Positions 42,686-50,793 are shown, counted from the stretch's first letter. The stretch: DNA of 64,000 nucleotides from Bacilli bacterium (GCA_017525855.1 JAFXSE010000099.1:1-64000), one strand, 5' to 3'. Program-made: numbers and translations. Notes: generated from the sequence alone by a model not told the origin.

Positions 42686-43858
42686 ATGAAAAAGATTATA
42701 TTTATTTTACTTTTAAGTATTTTATTAAATCCTATTTATATTTTTGCAGAAGAAAAGCAGGAAGAACAAAAGGAAGAAATAGCTTTAATAAAAAATGCGA
42801 CTTCTGGACTTTTAATGGAAGAATCAACTGGACAAATAATATATGAAAAAGATAAAGACAAACAAGTTGCAGTAGCTTCAATGACAAAGATGGTTGCTCA
42901 AATAATAATACTTGAAAATATAGAATCTAAAAAGATTAAATGGACAGATGTTGTAACAGTTTCAAAAAATGCAGCTGATATGGGAGGATCCCAAATATAT
43001 TTAGCTGCAAACGAAAAGATGACTGTAAAAGATTTATTTAAAGGAATATCAATGGCTAGTGCTAATGATGCAACCGTAGCAATGGCAGAACACATTTCAG
43101 GAAGTGAAAATAAATTTGTACAATTAATGAATCAAAAAGTAAAAGAATTAGGACTTAAAAATACAGCTTTTAAAAATAGTACAGGTTTGGATGAAGAGGG
43201 ACACTTTTCAAGCGCATATGACATGGCAATAATTGCAAAAAACTTACTTTCCCATGAAGAAATACTAAATTTTTCTGGAGTATATGAAGATTATTTAAGA
43301 GTAAATACTCCAAACAAGTTCTGGCTAGTTAATACAAATAAACTAGTACGTACTTATAGTGGAAGCGATGGCTTAAAAACAGGACATACAGATGCTGCAA
43401 AATATTGTATAGCAGCAACAGCAAAAAGAAATAATATGAGACTTATTGCTATTGTCTTAGGAGAGGATACAGCCGCAATTAGAAATAAAGAAGCAATGGA
43501 ATTATTAGATTATGGATTTAACAATAAACAATTAAAAATTATAAAGAAAAAAAATGAAATAATTAAAACATTAACATTAGATAAATCAACAAGAAACTCT
43601 ATTAGTATTAAACCAGAGAAAGATATAACTATATTGACAGATAAAGGAGTTAACAATAATAAGTACTCAACTAAATTAAATATTAATAAAATAAAACTAC
43701 CACTTAAAAAAAATCAAGTAGTAGGTAGTATTACAGTTTATCAAGATAATAAAAAAATAGTTACAAAAAATTTAATAGTAACATCATCAGTAGAAAAACT
43801 AAGTTACTTAAAATTATTATTAAATAATTTAAAAAATATATCAACTGGAATCCTATAG
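42686..43858 (+). CDS. dacF: DacF-type D-alanyl-D-alanine carboxypeptidase
   Basis: A 390-residue S11 penicillin-binding protein with a signal peptide (cleavage near residue 21, before EEKQEEQ). Active-site motifs are complete: SMTK (Ser65, Lys68), SAN (124-126) and KTG (230-232). A beta-rich PBP5_C-like domain follows (about 275-370), ending in an amphipathic C-terminal helix for membrane attachment. It directly precedes spoIIAA-sigF, the usual place for dacF, which in Bacillus is made in the forespore and trims cortex or germ-cell-wall peptides. A 91-base gap with two Spo0A boxes separates it from spoIIAA. Confidence 0.92.
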   Translation: MKKIIFILLLSILLNPIYIFAEEKQEEQKEEIALIKNATSGLLMEESTGQIIYEKDKDKQVAVASMTKMVAQIIILENIESKKIKWTDVVTVSKNAADMGGSQIYLAANEKMTVKDLFKGISMASANDATVAMAEHISGSENKFVQLMNQKVKELGLKNTAFKNSTGLDEEGHFSSAYDMAIIAKNLLSHEEILNFSGVYEDYLRVNTPNKFWLVNTNKLVRTYSGSDGLKTGHTDAAKYCIAATAKRNNMRLIAIVLGEDTAAIRNKEAMELLDYGFNNKQLKIIKKKNEIIKTLTLDKSTRNSISIKPEKDITILTDKGVNNNKYSTKLNINKIKLPLKKNQVVGSITVYQDNKKIVTKNLIVTSSVEKLSYLKLLLNNLKNISTGIL

Positions 43859-43866
43859 TCGATATT

Positions 43867-43873
43867 TGTCGAA
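43867..43873 (+). promoter_or_regulatory. Spo0A box 1
   Basis: A perfect TGTCGAA, the core 0A-box sequence bound by phosphorylated Spo0A. It lies between dacF and spoIIAA, 26 bases before a second perfect copy. Confidence 0.75.
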
Positions 43874-43892
43874 CGAATTAATTGTCTTCTTT

Positions 43893-43899
43893 TGTCGAA
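43893..43899 (+). promoter_or_regulatory. Spo0A box 2
   Basis: A second perfect TGTCGAA in the same orientation, followed by a TATATT -10-like element at 43927-43932. The spacing places the box near or just upstream of the -35 region of a spoIIAA-sigF promoter, the position seen for Spo0A activation. Confidence 0.75.
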
Positions 43900-43949
43900 A
43901 AGGTATAAAAATAATAAAAAGTGTTCTATATTCTTAATGAGGTGGAAAA

Positions 43950-44282
43950 ATGTTATACACTAATGTAAGAAATGGAATACTTTTTATTTCTATTGAAGAT
44001 GAAATTACAGAAAATACTATATCAAACTTAACAAAAGAGATTGATTTCCTGCTCTATAATCAAGGAATAAGTTTGTATGCATTTAACTTTAATTACTTAA
44101 AAAATTTTAGTACTCAATTTTTAAATAACTTTCAAAACAAATTAACAGAAATATTCTTAAAATGTGGAAGTGTAGTAATTTATGGAATTGATAAAGTATA
44201 TGAAGGGATTTTTGGTAAAAGAAAAGATAATTTATTCTATGCAGAAAAAGTTGAGGATGTATATAATTTACTTAGCTTATAG
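43950..44282 (+). CDS. spoIIAA: SpoIIAA-like STAS-domain protein, degenerate
   Basis: A 110-residue protein in the spoIIAA position. Secondary structure and hydrophobic pattern fit a STAS anti-anti-sigma domain: LFISIEDEITENTISNL against the family's beta strand and E-L-D-x-x-T helix, then YAFNFNYLKNFSTQFL where SpoIIAA has LNLEDLSFMDSSGL. The Asp-Ser-Ser-Gly core that SpoIIAB phosphorylates is not conserved; the aligned residues are Ser-Thr-Gln-Phe. The next gene is sigF; no kinase/anti-sigma gene is present. TGAGGTGGAAAA is the ribosome site. The call depends as much on position as on sequence. Confidence 0.6.
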   Translation: MLYTNVRNGILFISIEDEITENTISNLTKEIDFLLYNQGISLYAFNFNYLKNFSTQFLNNFQNKLTEIFLKCGSVVIYGIDKVYEGIFGKRKDNLFYAEKVEDVYNLLSL

Positions 44283-44294
44283 GAGAAATGATTA

Positions 44295-44930
44295 ATGGAT
44301 GAAATTTTAGAGTATGAGAATTTAGTTAGAAATATTATTAAAAAATATAACTATTATGGAGATTATGAAGATTTATATCAAGCAGGTATGATGGGACTTA
44401 TGAAAGCATTGAAAGAATATAAGCCTGGAGGTGCTAAATTTTCAACATATGCATATACGTGGATAATAGGAGAAGTAACTAATTTTATAAGAGAAAATCA
44501 ACCAATAAAAAAAAGTAGAGACATTATTCGACTGAGTAGGCAAGTAGAAAAATGTAGAGAAATAATGTATCAAAAATTAGGAAGAGAACCAACCGACCTA
44601 GAAGTTTCCCTAATAACAGAAATAGATGAAGAAAAAATACGAGAAATAAGGATGTTAAATCAAAAGACAGAAAGTCTTGATTATGCAATAGAAGATAATG
44701 AAGAAAGTCTATATAATTCAATAAAGGTATATGATAATAACCTAGATTGTAGTCACTTAGATTTAAAAGAACAATTAAATAAATTAGATGAAGATGAAAA
44801 AAAACTAATTTATGCAAGATATTATGATGGATATACACAAAGTGAATTATCAAAAAGTCTAGGAATTAGTCAAGTTCAAGTATCAAGAAAAGAAAATAAA
44901 ATCTTAGAAAAACTAAGGGTAAAACTTTAG
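44295..44930 (+). CDS. sigF: Sporulation sigma factor SigF
   Basis: A 211-residue sigma factor, shorter at the N-terminus than Bacillus SigF (255). Region 2 is YEDLYQAGMMGLMKALKEY with FSTYAYTWIIGEVTNFIRE, region 3 is PIKKSRDIIRLSRQVEK and REPTDLEV, and region 4 is LDEDEKKLIYARYYDGYTQSELS (split) with the recognition helix SQVQVSRKENKIL. The GEVTNFIRE and Q-V-Q-V-S-R-K-E-x-K-I-L style separates SigF/SigG from housekeeping sigma factors. dacF and spoIIAA before it and spoVAC after it favour SigF over SigG. ATAGGAGAAATGATTA is the ribosome site. Confidence 0.88.
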   Translation: MDEILEYENLVRNIIKKYNYYGDYEDLYQAGMMGLMKALKEYKPGGAKFSTYAYTWIIGEVTNFIRENQPIKKSRDIIRLSRQVEKCREIMYQKLGREPTDLEVSLITEIDEEKIREIRMLNQKTESLDYAIEDNEESLYNSIKVYDNNLDCSHLDLKEQLNKLDEDEKKLIYARYYDGYTQSELSKSLGISQVQVSRKENKILEKLRVKL

Positions 44931-44937
44931 TTTTTTT
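44911..44937 (+). terminator. Weak terminator overlapping the sigF stop
   Basis: An 8-bp stem AACTAAGG/CTTTAGTT (one G-T pair), 6-base loop, T7. It would partly separate sigF from the spoVA genes. Confidence 0.6.
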
Positions 44938-44966
44938 GTATAAAAAAAATATACTGGCAAATAATA
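44938..44966 (+). promoter_or_regulatory. Possible forespore (SigF/SigG-type) promoter of spoVA
   Basis: GTATA (44938-44942), 15 bases, then CAAATAATA (44958-44966), preceded by GG. The -35 fits the forespore consensus; the -10 is only partly matched. Context supports it, since spoVA is forespore-expressed in Bacillus. Confidence 0.35.
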
Positions 44967-44981
44967 GTAATGGTGAAAAAT

Positions 44982-45425
44982 ATGATAAATAAAAAATATG
45001 ATGAAATAGTAGAAAAACATAAACCAACAGAAGAAAAAAGTAAAAACACTTTAATTGCCTTTTTGATTGGAGGATTAGTTGGTTCAATTGGTGAAGGTTT
45101 AATTCAATTATTTTGTTTTCTTTTTCATACTTCAAGAACTATAAGTTCAGTATATATGATTATTACTTTAATCTTTCTTGCTGCTCTTTGTACTGCCTTA
45201 GGATTCTTTGATAAATGGGTAAACTTTGCAAGATGCGGCTTATTAATTCCCATTACAGGTTTTGCCCATTCAATAATGAGTGCAGCCCTAGAATATAAAA
45301 AAGAAGGACCAATTTATGGTATAGGAAGTAATGCTTTCAAACTTGCAGGATCAGTAATAGTTTATGGAGTAGTATCAGCGTGGACATTCGGAGTAATAAG
45401 ACTCATAATCGGAGGTATAGTATGA
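44982..45425 (+). CDS. spoVAC: SpoVAC, spore DPA channel protein
   Basis: A 147-residue inner-spore-membrane protein with a charged N-terminal tail (YDEIVEKHKPTEEKSK) and about four membrane helices. SpoVAC is the mechanosensitive channel subunit for dipicolinic acid uptake and release. Landmarks are FLIGGLVGSIGEG, CTALGFFDKW, LLIPITGFAHSIMSAALEYKKEG (split) and GIGSNAFKLAGSVI. GGTG before ATG 44982 favours this start over the in-frame ATG at 44970. It overlaps spoVAD by four bases (ATGA). Confidence 0.94.
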   Translation: MINKKYDEIVEKHKPTEEKSKNTLIAFLIGGLVGSIGEGLIQLFCFLFHTSRTISSVYMIITLIFLAALCTALGFFDKWVNFARCGLLIPITGFAHSIMSAALEYKKEGPIYGIGSNAFKLAGSVIVYGVVSAWTFGVIRLIIGGIV

Positions 45426-46414
45426 CTTTTAAATATAATAATGTATACCTAAATAACACTTATACAATAGTAGGACCATATGAATATAAAGGACCATTAG
45501 GTAAATATTTTGATGATCATTATGAAAATTTATATTGTGAGGCATCAACATGGGAACAAGCAGAAGTAAAATTACTTGAAGAAAGTATGAAAAAAGTATT
45601 AAGAAAAAATAAAATGACTAAAGACAGTATTGACTTAGTAATTTCAGGTGACTTACTTAATCAAGTATCATCATCTTGTTATGCTGCAAATGAAATTGGT
45701 AAACCATTTTTAGGAGTATACAGTGCTTGTGCATCAAATGTAGAAGGACTAATTATAGCCTCTAACATGATTCAAAATAAGCAAATAACTACTTGTCTTT
45801 GTGGAACTAGTTCTCATAATATGTCCAGTGAAAAGCAATTTAGAAATCCAACAGAATATGGAGCACCAAAACCAAAAACGGCGACATTTACAGCAACAGG
45901 AGGAGCAAGTGCAATTGTTTCAAATAAAAAAAGCGATATAAAAATAGAAAGTGCAACAATTGGGAAAATAATAGATTATGATCAAAAAGATGCTTTAAAT
46001 ATGGGAGCAGTAATGGCTGGAGCTGCAGCCGATACAATAAAAACACATCTAGAAGATTTAAATAGAAAAGAAGATTATTATGATCTTATAGTAACAGGAG
46101 ATTTAGGATTATACGGAAAAGAAATATTAAAAGAATACCTACAAAAAGAACATAAAATAAATATTTCAAAAAACTATAATGATTGTGGAATAATGTTATA
46201 TGACTTAAAAAAACAAAAAGAAGTATTAGCAGGAGGAAGTGGACCTGTATGTAGTGCCTTAGTTACATATGGATTTATTCTAGATCAAATGAGGCAAAAA
46301 AATTTAAAAAAAGTATTAGTTGTAGCAACAGGAGCTTTATTTAGTCCAACTTTCCTTTATCAAAAACAAAATATATTAAGTATTGCACATGCAATTAGTT
46401 TGGAGGCTATATAA
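45422..46414 (+). CDS. spoVAD: SpoVAD, DPA-binding protein
   Basis: A 330-residue thiolase-fold protein that binds dipicolinic acid at the inner spore membrane. Family segments are YTIVGPYEYKGPLG, TWEQAEVKLLEESM, LVISGDLLNQ, FLGVYSACASNVEGL (the Cys aligns with the thiolase nucleophile), TEYGAPKPKTATFTATGGAS (split) and GSGPVCSALVTYG. GGAGGTATAGT places the start at 45422, overlapping the spoVAC stop, so the upstream in-frame codons are not used. The family is unmistakable. Confidence 0.95.
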   Translation: MTFKYNNVYLNNTYTIVGPYEYKGPLGKYFDDHYENLYCEASTWEQAEVKLLEESMKKVLRKNKMTKDSIDLVISGDLLNQVSSSCYAANEIGKPFLGVYSACASNVEGLIIASNMIQNKQITTCLCGTSSHNMSSEKQFRNPTEYGAPKPKTATFTATGGASAIVSNKKSDIKIESATIGKIIDYDQKDALNMGAVMAGAAADTIKTHLEDLNRKEDYYDLIVTGDLGLYGKEILKEYLQKEHKINISKNYNDCGIMLYDLKKQKEVLAGGSGPVCSALVTYGFILDQMRQKNLKKVLVVATGALFSPTFLYQKQNILSIAHAISLEAI

Positions 46415-46767
46415 TGGAAAAAATAGTACTATCATTTATATTTTGTGGTTTAGTATGTTTAATTGCTCAACTTATCCTAGATAATACAAAACTAACTCCA
46501 GGACATATAACTAGTATTTTTGTAGTTTTAGGCGCATTCTTAGATGTATCAAATATTTATGATAAAATTGTTGAAATAGTAGGCGGAGGAGCAATGGTTC
46601 CAATCACTAGTTTTGGCCATCAGTTAATCCATGGAGGACTTCAACAAGCAGAATCCAATGGAGTATTTGGTCTTGTTATGGGAATGTTTGACCTAACTGC
46701 ATCAGGTATTTCAGCCGCAATAGTTTTTGCATTTTTTCTAACATTAATCTTTAAACCAAAAAATTGA
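46414..46767 (+). CDS. spoVAE: SpoVAE (SpoVAEb-type) membrane protein
   Basis: A 117-residue membrane protein with about three helices; its ATG shares a base with the spoVAD stop. AFVVCG-type features of SpoVAEb are seen as FIFCGLVCLIAQLILDNTKLTPGHI (split), VVLGAFLDV, GGGAMVPITSFGHQLIHGG and GVFGLVMGMFDLT. It completes a minimal C-D-E channel, as found in many clostridia; spoVAA, AB and AF are not adjacent. Confidence 0.93.
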   Translation: MEKIVLSFIFCGLVCLIAQLILDNTKLTPGHITSIFVVLGAFLDVSNIYDKIVEIVGGGAMVPITSFGHQLIHGGLQQAESNGVFGLVMGMFDLTASGISAAIVFAFFLTLIFKPKN

Positions 46768-46829
46768 TAAAAACATAGAAAAAGTAAAACTTTTATGATA
46801 TACTCCTATATATAATAGGAGGAGTAAAT

Positions 46830-47609
46830 ATGAATAACGAAGCAGAAGTATTAGAAGAAAAACAAAATCAAAATCAAAATGGGAATAAAAAAGGAAAGGG
46901 TTCAGTTGTTACAATAATTTTACTAATTTTAATAATATTAGGACTAGTAGCTTATATTGCATATGATAAAGGATTAATATTAAAAGATAAAACAGAAACA
47001 AAAGAAGAAAGTAAGAAAAATAAAAAAGAAACTGAAACAACAGAAGAAAATAAAACAACAACAGAAGAAATAAAATCTGTAGATTTAACAAAATGCTTAA
47101 ACACTACAAATCTTACCTATACTAATTTAAATGAAAATCAGGAAAATGTAGGATTAGAAATATTAACAAACTCAGATATTACAAAATTAAAAATCAACTG
47201 GGATAAATTTGGACCTATATCTGGAGCAACAGCATGGACTTCAACTAACGAAGAATTAAACATTACTAGCTTATCTGCAAAAGTTAAATCAGGATTTGTA
47301 GGTGGAGAAGGTCAAGATCCAAAAGGAACAATTCTATTTTACTTAATGGAAGATGGAACAGTTGAATATACTAAAGTATTTAATTTAGTAGAAAATGTAG
47401 GATATAATGTAAACTATACTTATGACAAAGATACAAATGGAAGTATTATAGGTCAACATTTTGAAAGTCAAGGTAAAGTAAAAAATGTAGAAGGCACAGT
47501 AAAAATATATACTGCTCAAGTTAGTAATGGACAAACTGGATATATGACTACTATAGCTGCTAAAAGAGATGGAAGTTTCTACGATTTAGGTTATGCAATT
47601 AGAAATTAA
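46830..47609 (+). CDS. Membrane-anchored protein of unknown function
   Basis: A 259-residue protein with a short Glu/Asn/Gln-rich cytosolic head, one membrane helix (about residues 27-45), a low-complexity Lys/Glu/Thr linker (about 52-82) and a beta-rich extracytoplasmic domain (about 88-259) with TKLKINWDKFGPISGATAW and ILFYLMEDGTVEYTKVF. Single Cys near residue 89. The family is not recognised. AGGAGGAG precedes the ATG; part of it lies in a perfect 7-bp inverted repeat. It is bounded downstream by a terminator. Confidence 0.6.
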   Translation: MNNEAEVLEEKQNQNQNGNKKGKGSVVTIILLILIILGLVAYIAYDKGLILKDKTETKEESKKNKKETETTEENKTTTEEIKSVDLTKCLNTTNLTYTNLNENQENVGLEILTNSDITKLKINWDKFGPISGATAWTSTNEELNITSLSAKVKSGFVGGEGQDPKGTILFYLMEDGTVEYTKVFNLVENVGYNVNYTYDKDTNGSIIGQHFESQGKVKNVEGTVKIYTAQVSNGQTGYMTTIAAKRDGSFYDLGYAIRN

Positions 47610-47620
47610 AATAAAATAAA

Positions 47621-47650
47621 AGCTTTAGAGTTTTTCTAAAGTCTTTTTTT
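47621..47650. terminator. Terminator between convergent genes
   Basis: A perfect 7-bp stem CTTTAGA/TCTAAAG, 5-base loop, then TCTTTTTTT. Confidence 0.75.
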
Positions 47651-47954
47651 ATTTATTGTTAACAGAGAGTTTAATTATTAAATCCATATCATCATCAACA
47701 GCCATAATATTTTTGTGATTCTGATGACACTTTTCACATCTATATAAAATTTTATAAGTATCTCTAAATTTTTCTATACCAATAGGTCTTAAAAGTCCAT
47801 GGCAATTATTTTCTCTATCACCAGGATTAATATCAACATGTAAGGAATATAAACAATATGGACAATGATCTCTCGCACTGTATTCAAGAGGTGAAACCAT
47901 TTTTCCACAATTTTTACAAATAAACTCTTCATCTCTCATAGTAAACTTTTTCAT
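47649..47954 (-). CDS. RNHCP-domain zinc-ribbon protein
   Basis: A 101-residue protein of the RNHCP family. Zinc-binding pairs are FICKNCG (near residue 12), DHCPYC (near 31) and YRCEKCHQNHKN (near 70). The family-naming motif is represented by ARDHCPYCLYSLHVD, followed by PGDRENNCHGLLRPI. The function is not known in any organism I can name. AGGTGATTTTA sets the start at 47954. It is divergent from scpA. Confidence 0.85.
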   Translation of the reverse strand: MKKFTMRDEEFICKNCGKMVSPLEYSARDHCPYCLYSLHVDINPGDRENNCHGLLRPIGIEKFRDTYKILYRCEKCHQNHKNIMAVDDDMDLIIKLSVNNK

Positions 47955-48017
47955 TAAAATCACCTAGAATCATTATACCATATATGATATAATAATTAAT
48001 AGAACAGGATTGATAGT

Positions 48018-48737
48018 ATGGAGTTAGATTTTAAATTAGATGAATTTAGTGGTCCACTTGATTTACTACTACATCTTATAAAAGAAAATAAAATGAATAT
48101 TCTAGATATTGAAATAGAACGTATTACTGAACAATACTTAGAGTATTTAAACAAAATGGAAGAGATGAATTTAGAAGTTACAAGTAATTATTTAGTAATG
48201 GCATCAGAACTATTATATATAAAAAGTAAAATGTTACTTCCAAAACCTAAAATAGAAGAAGATGAAGAAGAAGATCCGCGTGAAGAATTAGTTAATAGAT
48301 TGCTAGAATATCAAACATATAAAGAAATTACGAAAACACTAAAAGAAAAAGAAGAATTAAGAAAAGAAATATATACTAAGGCACCAGTTGATGTAAAAGA
48401 GTATATGACAAGTGAAGTAAATATAACTGATGAATTAAATGTAGACGATTTAGTGGATGCTTTCAAAAAGTTTTTACTTCGTCAAAAAGAAAACAGACCA
48501 ATTCATACACAAGTAACAGAAAAAGAAGTAACAGTTGCTGAAAGAAGGAAAAGAATAAAAGACATAATATTTAAGAAAAAAAGAGTATCATTCTTTGAAC
48601 TTTTTGAAGATTATACAAAGGAATATGTAGTTGCTACTTTTTTGGCAATCTTAGAAATGGCCAAAGCAAAAGAACTTTTTATAAAACAAGAAAAAGCATT
48701 TGATGACATAATATGTGAGGTAGGAAATGGAAAATAA
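48018..48737 (+). CDS. scpA: ScpA, condensin kleisin subunit
   Basis: A 239-residue kleisin that bridges the SMC heads in the chromosome-condensing SMC-ScpAB complex. The N-terminal helix pair DEFSGPLDLLLHLIKENKMNI (split) and LEYLNKMEEMNLEVTSNYLVMASELLYIKSKMLLP (split) bind the SMC neck; the C-terminal winged helix includes VSFFELFEDYTKEYVVATFLAILEM (split) and ELFIKQEKAFDDI. The length is normal. Its end overlaps scpB by 11 bases. Confidence 0.97.
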   Translation: MELDFKLDEFSGPLDLLLHLIKENKMNILDIEIERITEQYLEYLNKMEEMNLEVTSNYLVMASELLYIKSKMLLPKPKIEEDEEEDPREELVNRLLEYQTYKEITKTLKEKEELRKEIYTKAPVDVKEYMTSEVNITDELNVDDLVDAFKKFLLRQKENRPIHTQVTEKEVTVAERRKRIKDIIFKKKRVSFFELFEDYTKEYVVATFLAILEMAKAKELFIKQEKAFDDIICEVGNGK

Positions 48738-49302
48738 AGCAATACTTGAAGGATTACTATTTGTAGTAGGTGAAGATGGATTAAACATTGAACAAATAAA
48801 AGATGTATTACAAATAGAAGAAGATGAAGCAAAAAAATTAATACTGGAATTAAAAGATAATTATAATGACAAAAGTAGAGGCCTTAGAATTGATTTTCTA
48901 GGCAATAAGATTAAACTAACAACAAAGAGAGAACACAAGGAATATTATCAAAGATTAATAGAAAATCCAGAAACAAATTCTCTTAGCCAAGCATCATTAG
49001 AAACTCTAGCCATAATCGCATATAATCAACCAATAACTAGAGCTCAAGTAGATGAATTAAGAGGGGTTTCAACTAGTCAAATGTTAAGAAAACTAGTTGC
49101 TAAAGGGTTTGTAAAAGAAACAGGTAGAAGTAATCTCCCTGGAAGACCTATTTTATACGAAACAACCAGCGAGTTCTTAGATTATTTTGGACTAAATTCA
49201 ATAGATGATCTTCCAGATATGAGAGATTTTATAACTCCAGAAGAAACAGAAGAAGAGAATGTAGATTTATATCATTCAAAGTATAAAGAAAATATTAATT
49301 AG
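48727..49302 (+). CDS. scpB: ScpB, condensin accessory subunit
   Basis: A 191-residue protein of two winged-helix domains that dimerises and holds ScpA. Family motifs are ILEGLLFVVGEDGL, NSLSQASLETLAIIAYNQPITRAQV (split), GVSTSQMLRKLVAKGFVKETGR (split) and GRPILYETTSEFLDYFGL. It overlaps scpA and is translationally coupled. The carboxypeptidase gene follows 20 bases later, perhaps on the same transcript. Confidence 0.97.
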   Translation: MENKAILEGLLFVVGEDGLNIEQIKDVLQIEEDEAKKLILELKDNYNDKSRGLRIDFLGNKIKLTTKREHKEYYQRLIENPETNSLSQASLETLAIIAYNQPITRAQVDELRGVSTSQMLRKLVAKGFVKETGRSNLPGRPILYETTSEFLDYFGLNSIDDLPDMRDFITPEETEEENVDLYHSKYKENIN

Positions 49303-49322
49303 ACATGAATAGGAGGCACAAT

Positions 49323-50534
49323 ATGAAAAAAATATTATTTATAATATTTATATTATTAACCCCTATTTATGCTAATGCTTTAGAGTATCCTAATTTAAAC
49401 TCTAGAGTAGTTGAAATATATGATATAACAGATAATAAAGTATTATATGAAATTAATTCAACAAAAGTATCATCAATTGCATCACTAACTAAAATAGCAA
49501 CCACTATAACAGCTATAGAAAATATTAGTAACTTAGATGAAAAAGTAACTATCACAAGAGATATTCTTAATACAGTAAGTTGGGATGCCAGTAAGGCTGG
49601 TCTAAAAGTAAATGATGTAGTAACATACAGAGATTTATTATATGCATCTATATTACCAAGTGGTGCTGATGCTACCAATTCAATTGCAATACTAAACAGT
49701 GGCAGTATTAGTGATTACGTAAAAAAAATGAATGAATTAGTAAAAAAAATTGGTCTAAATAACACTCATTTTGTCAATGTAACTGGCTTAGATGAAGAAA
49801 ACCATTATTCAACAGCTGATGACATTAGAAAACTATTACAGTATTCCTTAAAAAATCCATTATTTAAAGAAATATATACAACAAGAGAATACAAATTAAC
49901 AAATGGATTAAAGGTCATTTCCAGTATATCTTTATATAATAAAAATAATATCGATACCAGTAAAATACTAGGAAGTAAAACCGGCTTTACTGGAAATGCT
50001 GGATACTGTTTTTCATCACTTAGTAATATTAATAACCATGAATTTATTACAATTGTTTTAAATGCTAAACAAAAAGGCGATAATTTAAACGACACTGTAA
50101 AAATACTTAACTTTATTAGTGATAATTATAGTGAAGAAATTCTAGTTAAAAAGGGGACAGTTATAAAAAAACTACCTGTTACTCTAAGTAAAATAGATAG
50201 TTATAAAATAAAATCAACATCAAACATAGTAAAGTTTTTACCCAAAGATTATAATAAAGAAGAACTAACTATTGAATATAAAGGTTTAGAAAAACTAAAT
50301 TATAAAAACAACAAGGGACAAAAAATAGGTACTATAAAATACTATTATGATGAGGAATTGTTTCAAACAGAGAATGTAGTACTTAATAGAAATATAGATT
50401 TTAGTATCAAAAAATTTATTATTAAGTATTATTATATAATTATAATCTTTGCTTTAATAATTGTAATAGCTATAACTAAACTATTTTTAAATAAAAAAAA
50501 TAATAAAAACAAGAAAAAATTTATGGGCAAATAA
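49323..50534 (+). CDS. S11-family D-alanyl-D-alanine carboxypeptidase, second copy
   Basis: A 403-residue exported S11 enzyme; AGGAGGCACAAT sets ATG 49323. A signal peptide (cleaved near ANA at residue 19), SLTK (Ser54, Lys57) and KTG (219-221) are present. The middle SxN motif reads SGA (113-115), with Ala in place of Asn, which could lower or alter activity. A C-terminal membrane helix (about 365-388) and Lys/Asn tail anchor it, unlike DacF at 42686. It follows scpAB, a common position for dacB-type genes in Firmicutes. Confidence 0.88.
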   Translation: MKKILFIIFILLTPIYANALEYPNLNSRVVEIYDITDNKVLYEINSTKVSSIASLTKIATTITAIENISNLDEKVTITRDILNTVSWDASKAGLKVNDVVTYRDLLYASILPSGADATNSIAILNSGSISDYVKKMNELVKKIGLNNTHFVNVTGLDEENHYSTADDIRKLLQYSLKNPLFKEIYTTREYKLTNGLKVISSISLYNKNNIDTSKILGSKTGFTGNAGYCFSSLSNINNHEFITIVLNAKQKGDNLNDTVKILNFISDNYSEEILVKKGTVIKKLPVTLSKIDSYKIKSTSNIVKFLPKDYNKEELTIEYKGLEKLNYKNNKGQKIGTIKYYYDEELFQTENVVLNRNIDFSIKKFIIKYYYIIIIFALIIVIAITKLFLNKKNNKNKKKFMGK

Positions 50535-50614
50535 ATATTTATTTGCTCATAAATTTTAATTTTTATAATAATTTTATAAATAATTGAAAAAGTGTGCTAT
50601 AATATTCATGTAAT

Positions 50615-50701
50615 GCCTCCGTGGCGGAATTGGTAGACGCGCTGGACTCAAAATCCAGTGGTAGCGATATCGTGTCGGTTCGAGTCCGACCGGAGGCACC
50701 A
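50615..50701 (+). tRNA. tRNA-Leu (anticodon CAA)
   Basis: An 87-base tRNA with 7-bp acceptor stem (GCCTCCG/CGGAGGC), discriminator A, encoded CCA, anticodon arm CTGGA-CTCAAAA-TCCAG, a long variable arm and the GGTTCGAGTCC T-arm. The anticodon CAA reads UUG. It is preceded by a TATAAT box at about 50599. Confidence 0.96.
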
Positions 50702-50712
50702 GATTGATAGGA

Positions 50713-50763
50713 AACTCGAACTTTTCGAGTGTAAAACAAAACAACTTTTAAGTTGTTTTTTTT
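50713..50763 (+). terminator. Tandem hairpins after tRNA-Leu
   Basis: A first hairpin (ACTCGAA/TTCGAGT) is followed by an 8-bp stem AACAACTT/AAGTTGTT with T8. Confidence 0.75.
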
Positions 50764-50793
50764 GATAATAAAAGATACAAATTAATGTATCTT

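Noticed and set aside
44295..44930. The sporulation sigma factor being SigG
   Set aside because: SigF and SigG are similar in sequence, but dacF and a STAS-like gene before it and spoVAC-D-E after it are the sigF context; sigG normally follows spoIIGA-sigE.
45380..45421. Longer SpoVAD frame starting inside spoVAC
   Set aside because: GGAGGTATAGT before ATG 45422 and the usual SpoVAD N-terminus show the start is at 45422.
44982..46767. Loss of spoVAA, spoVAB and spoVAF as unusual
   Set aside because: A C-D-E set is the normal minimal arrangement in many clostridia, so this is not notable by itself.
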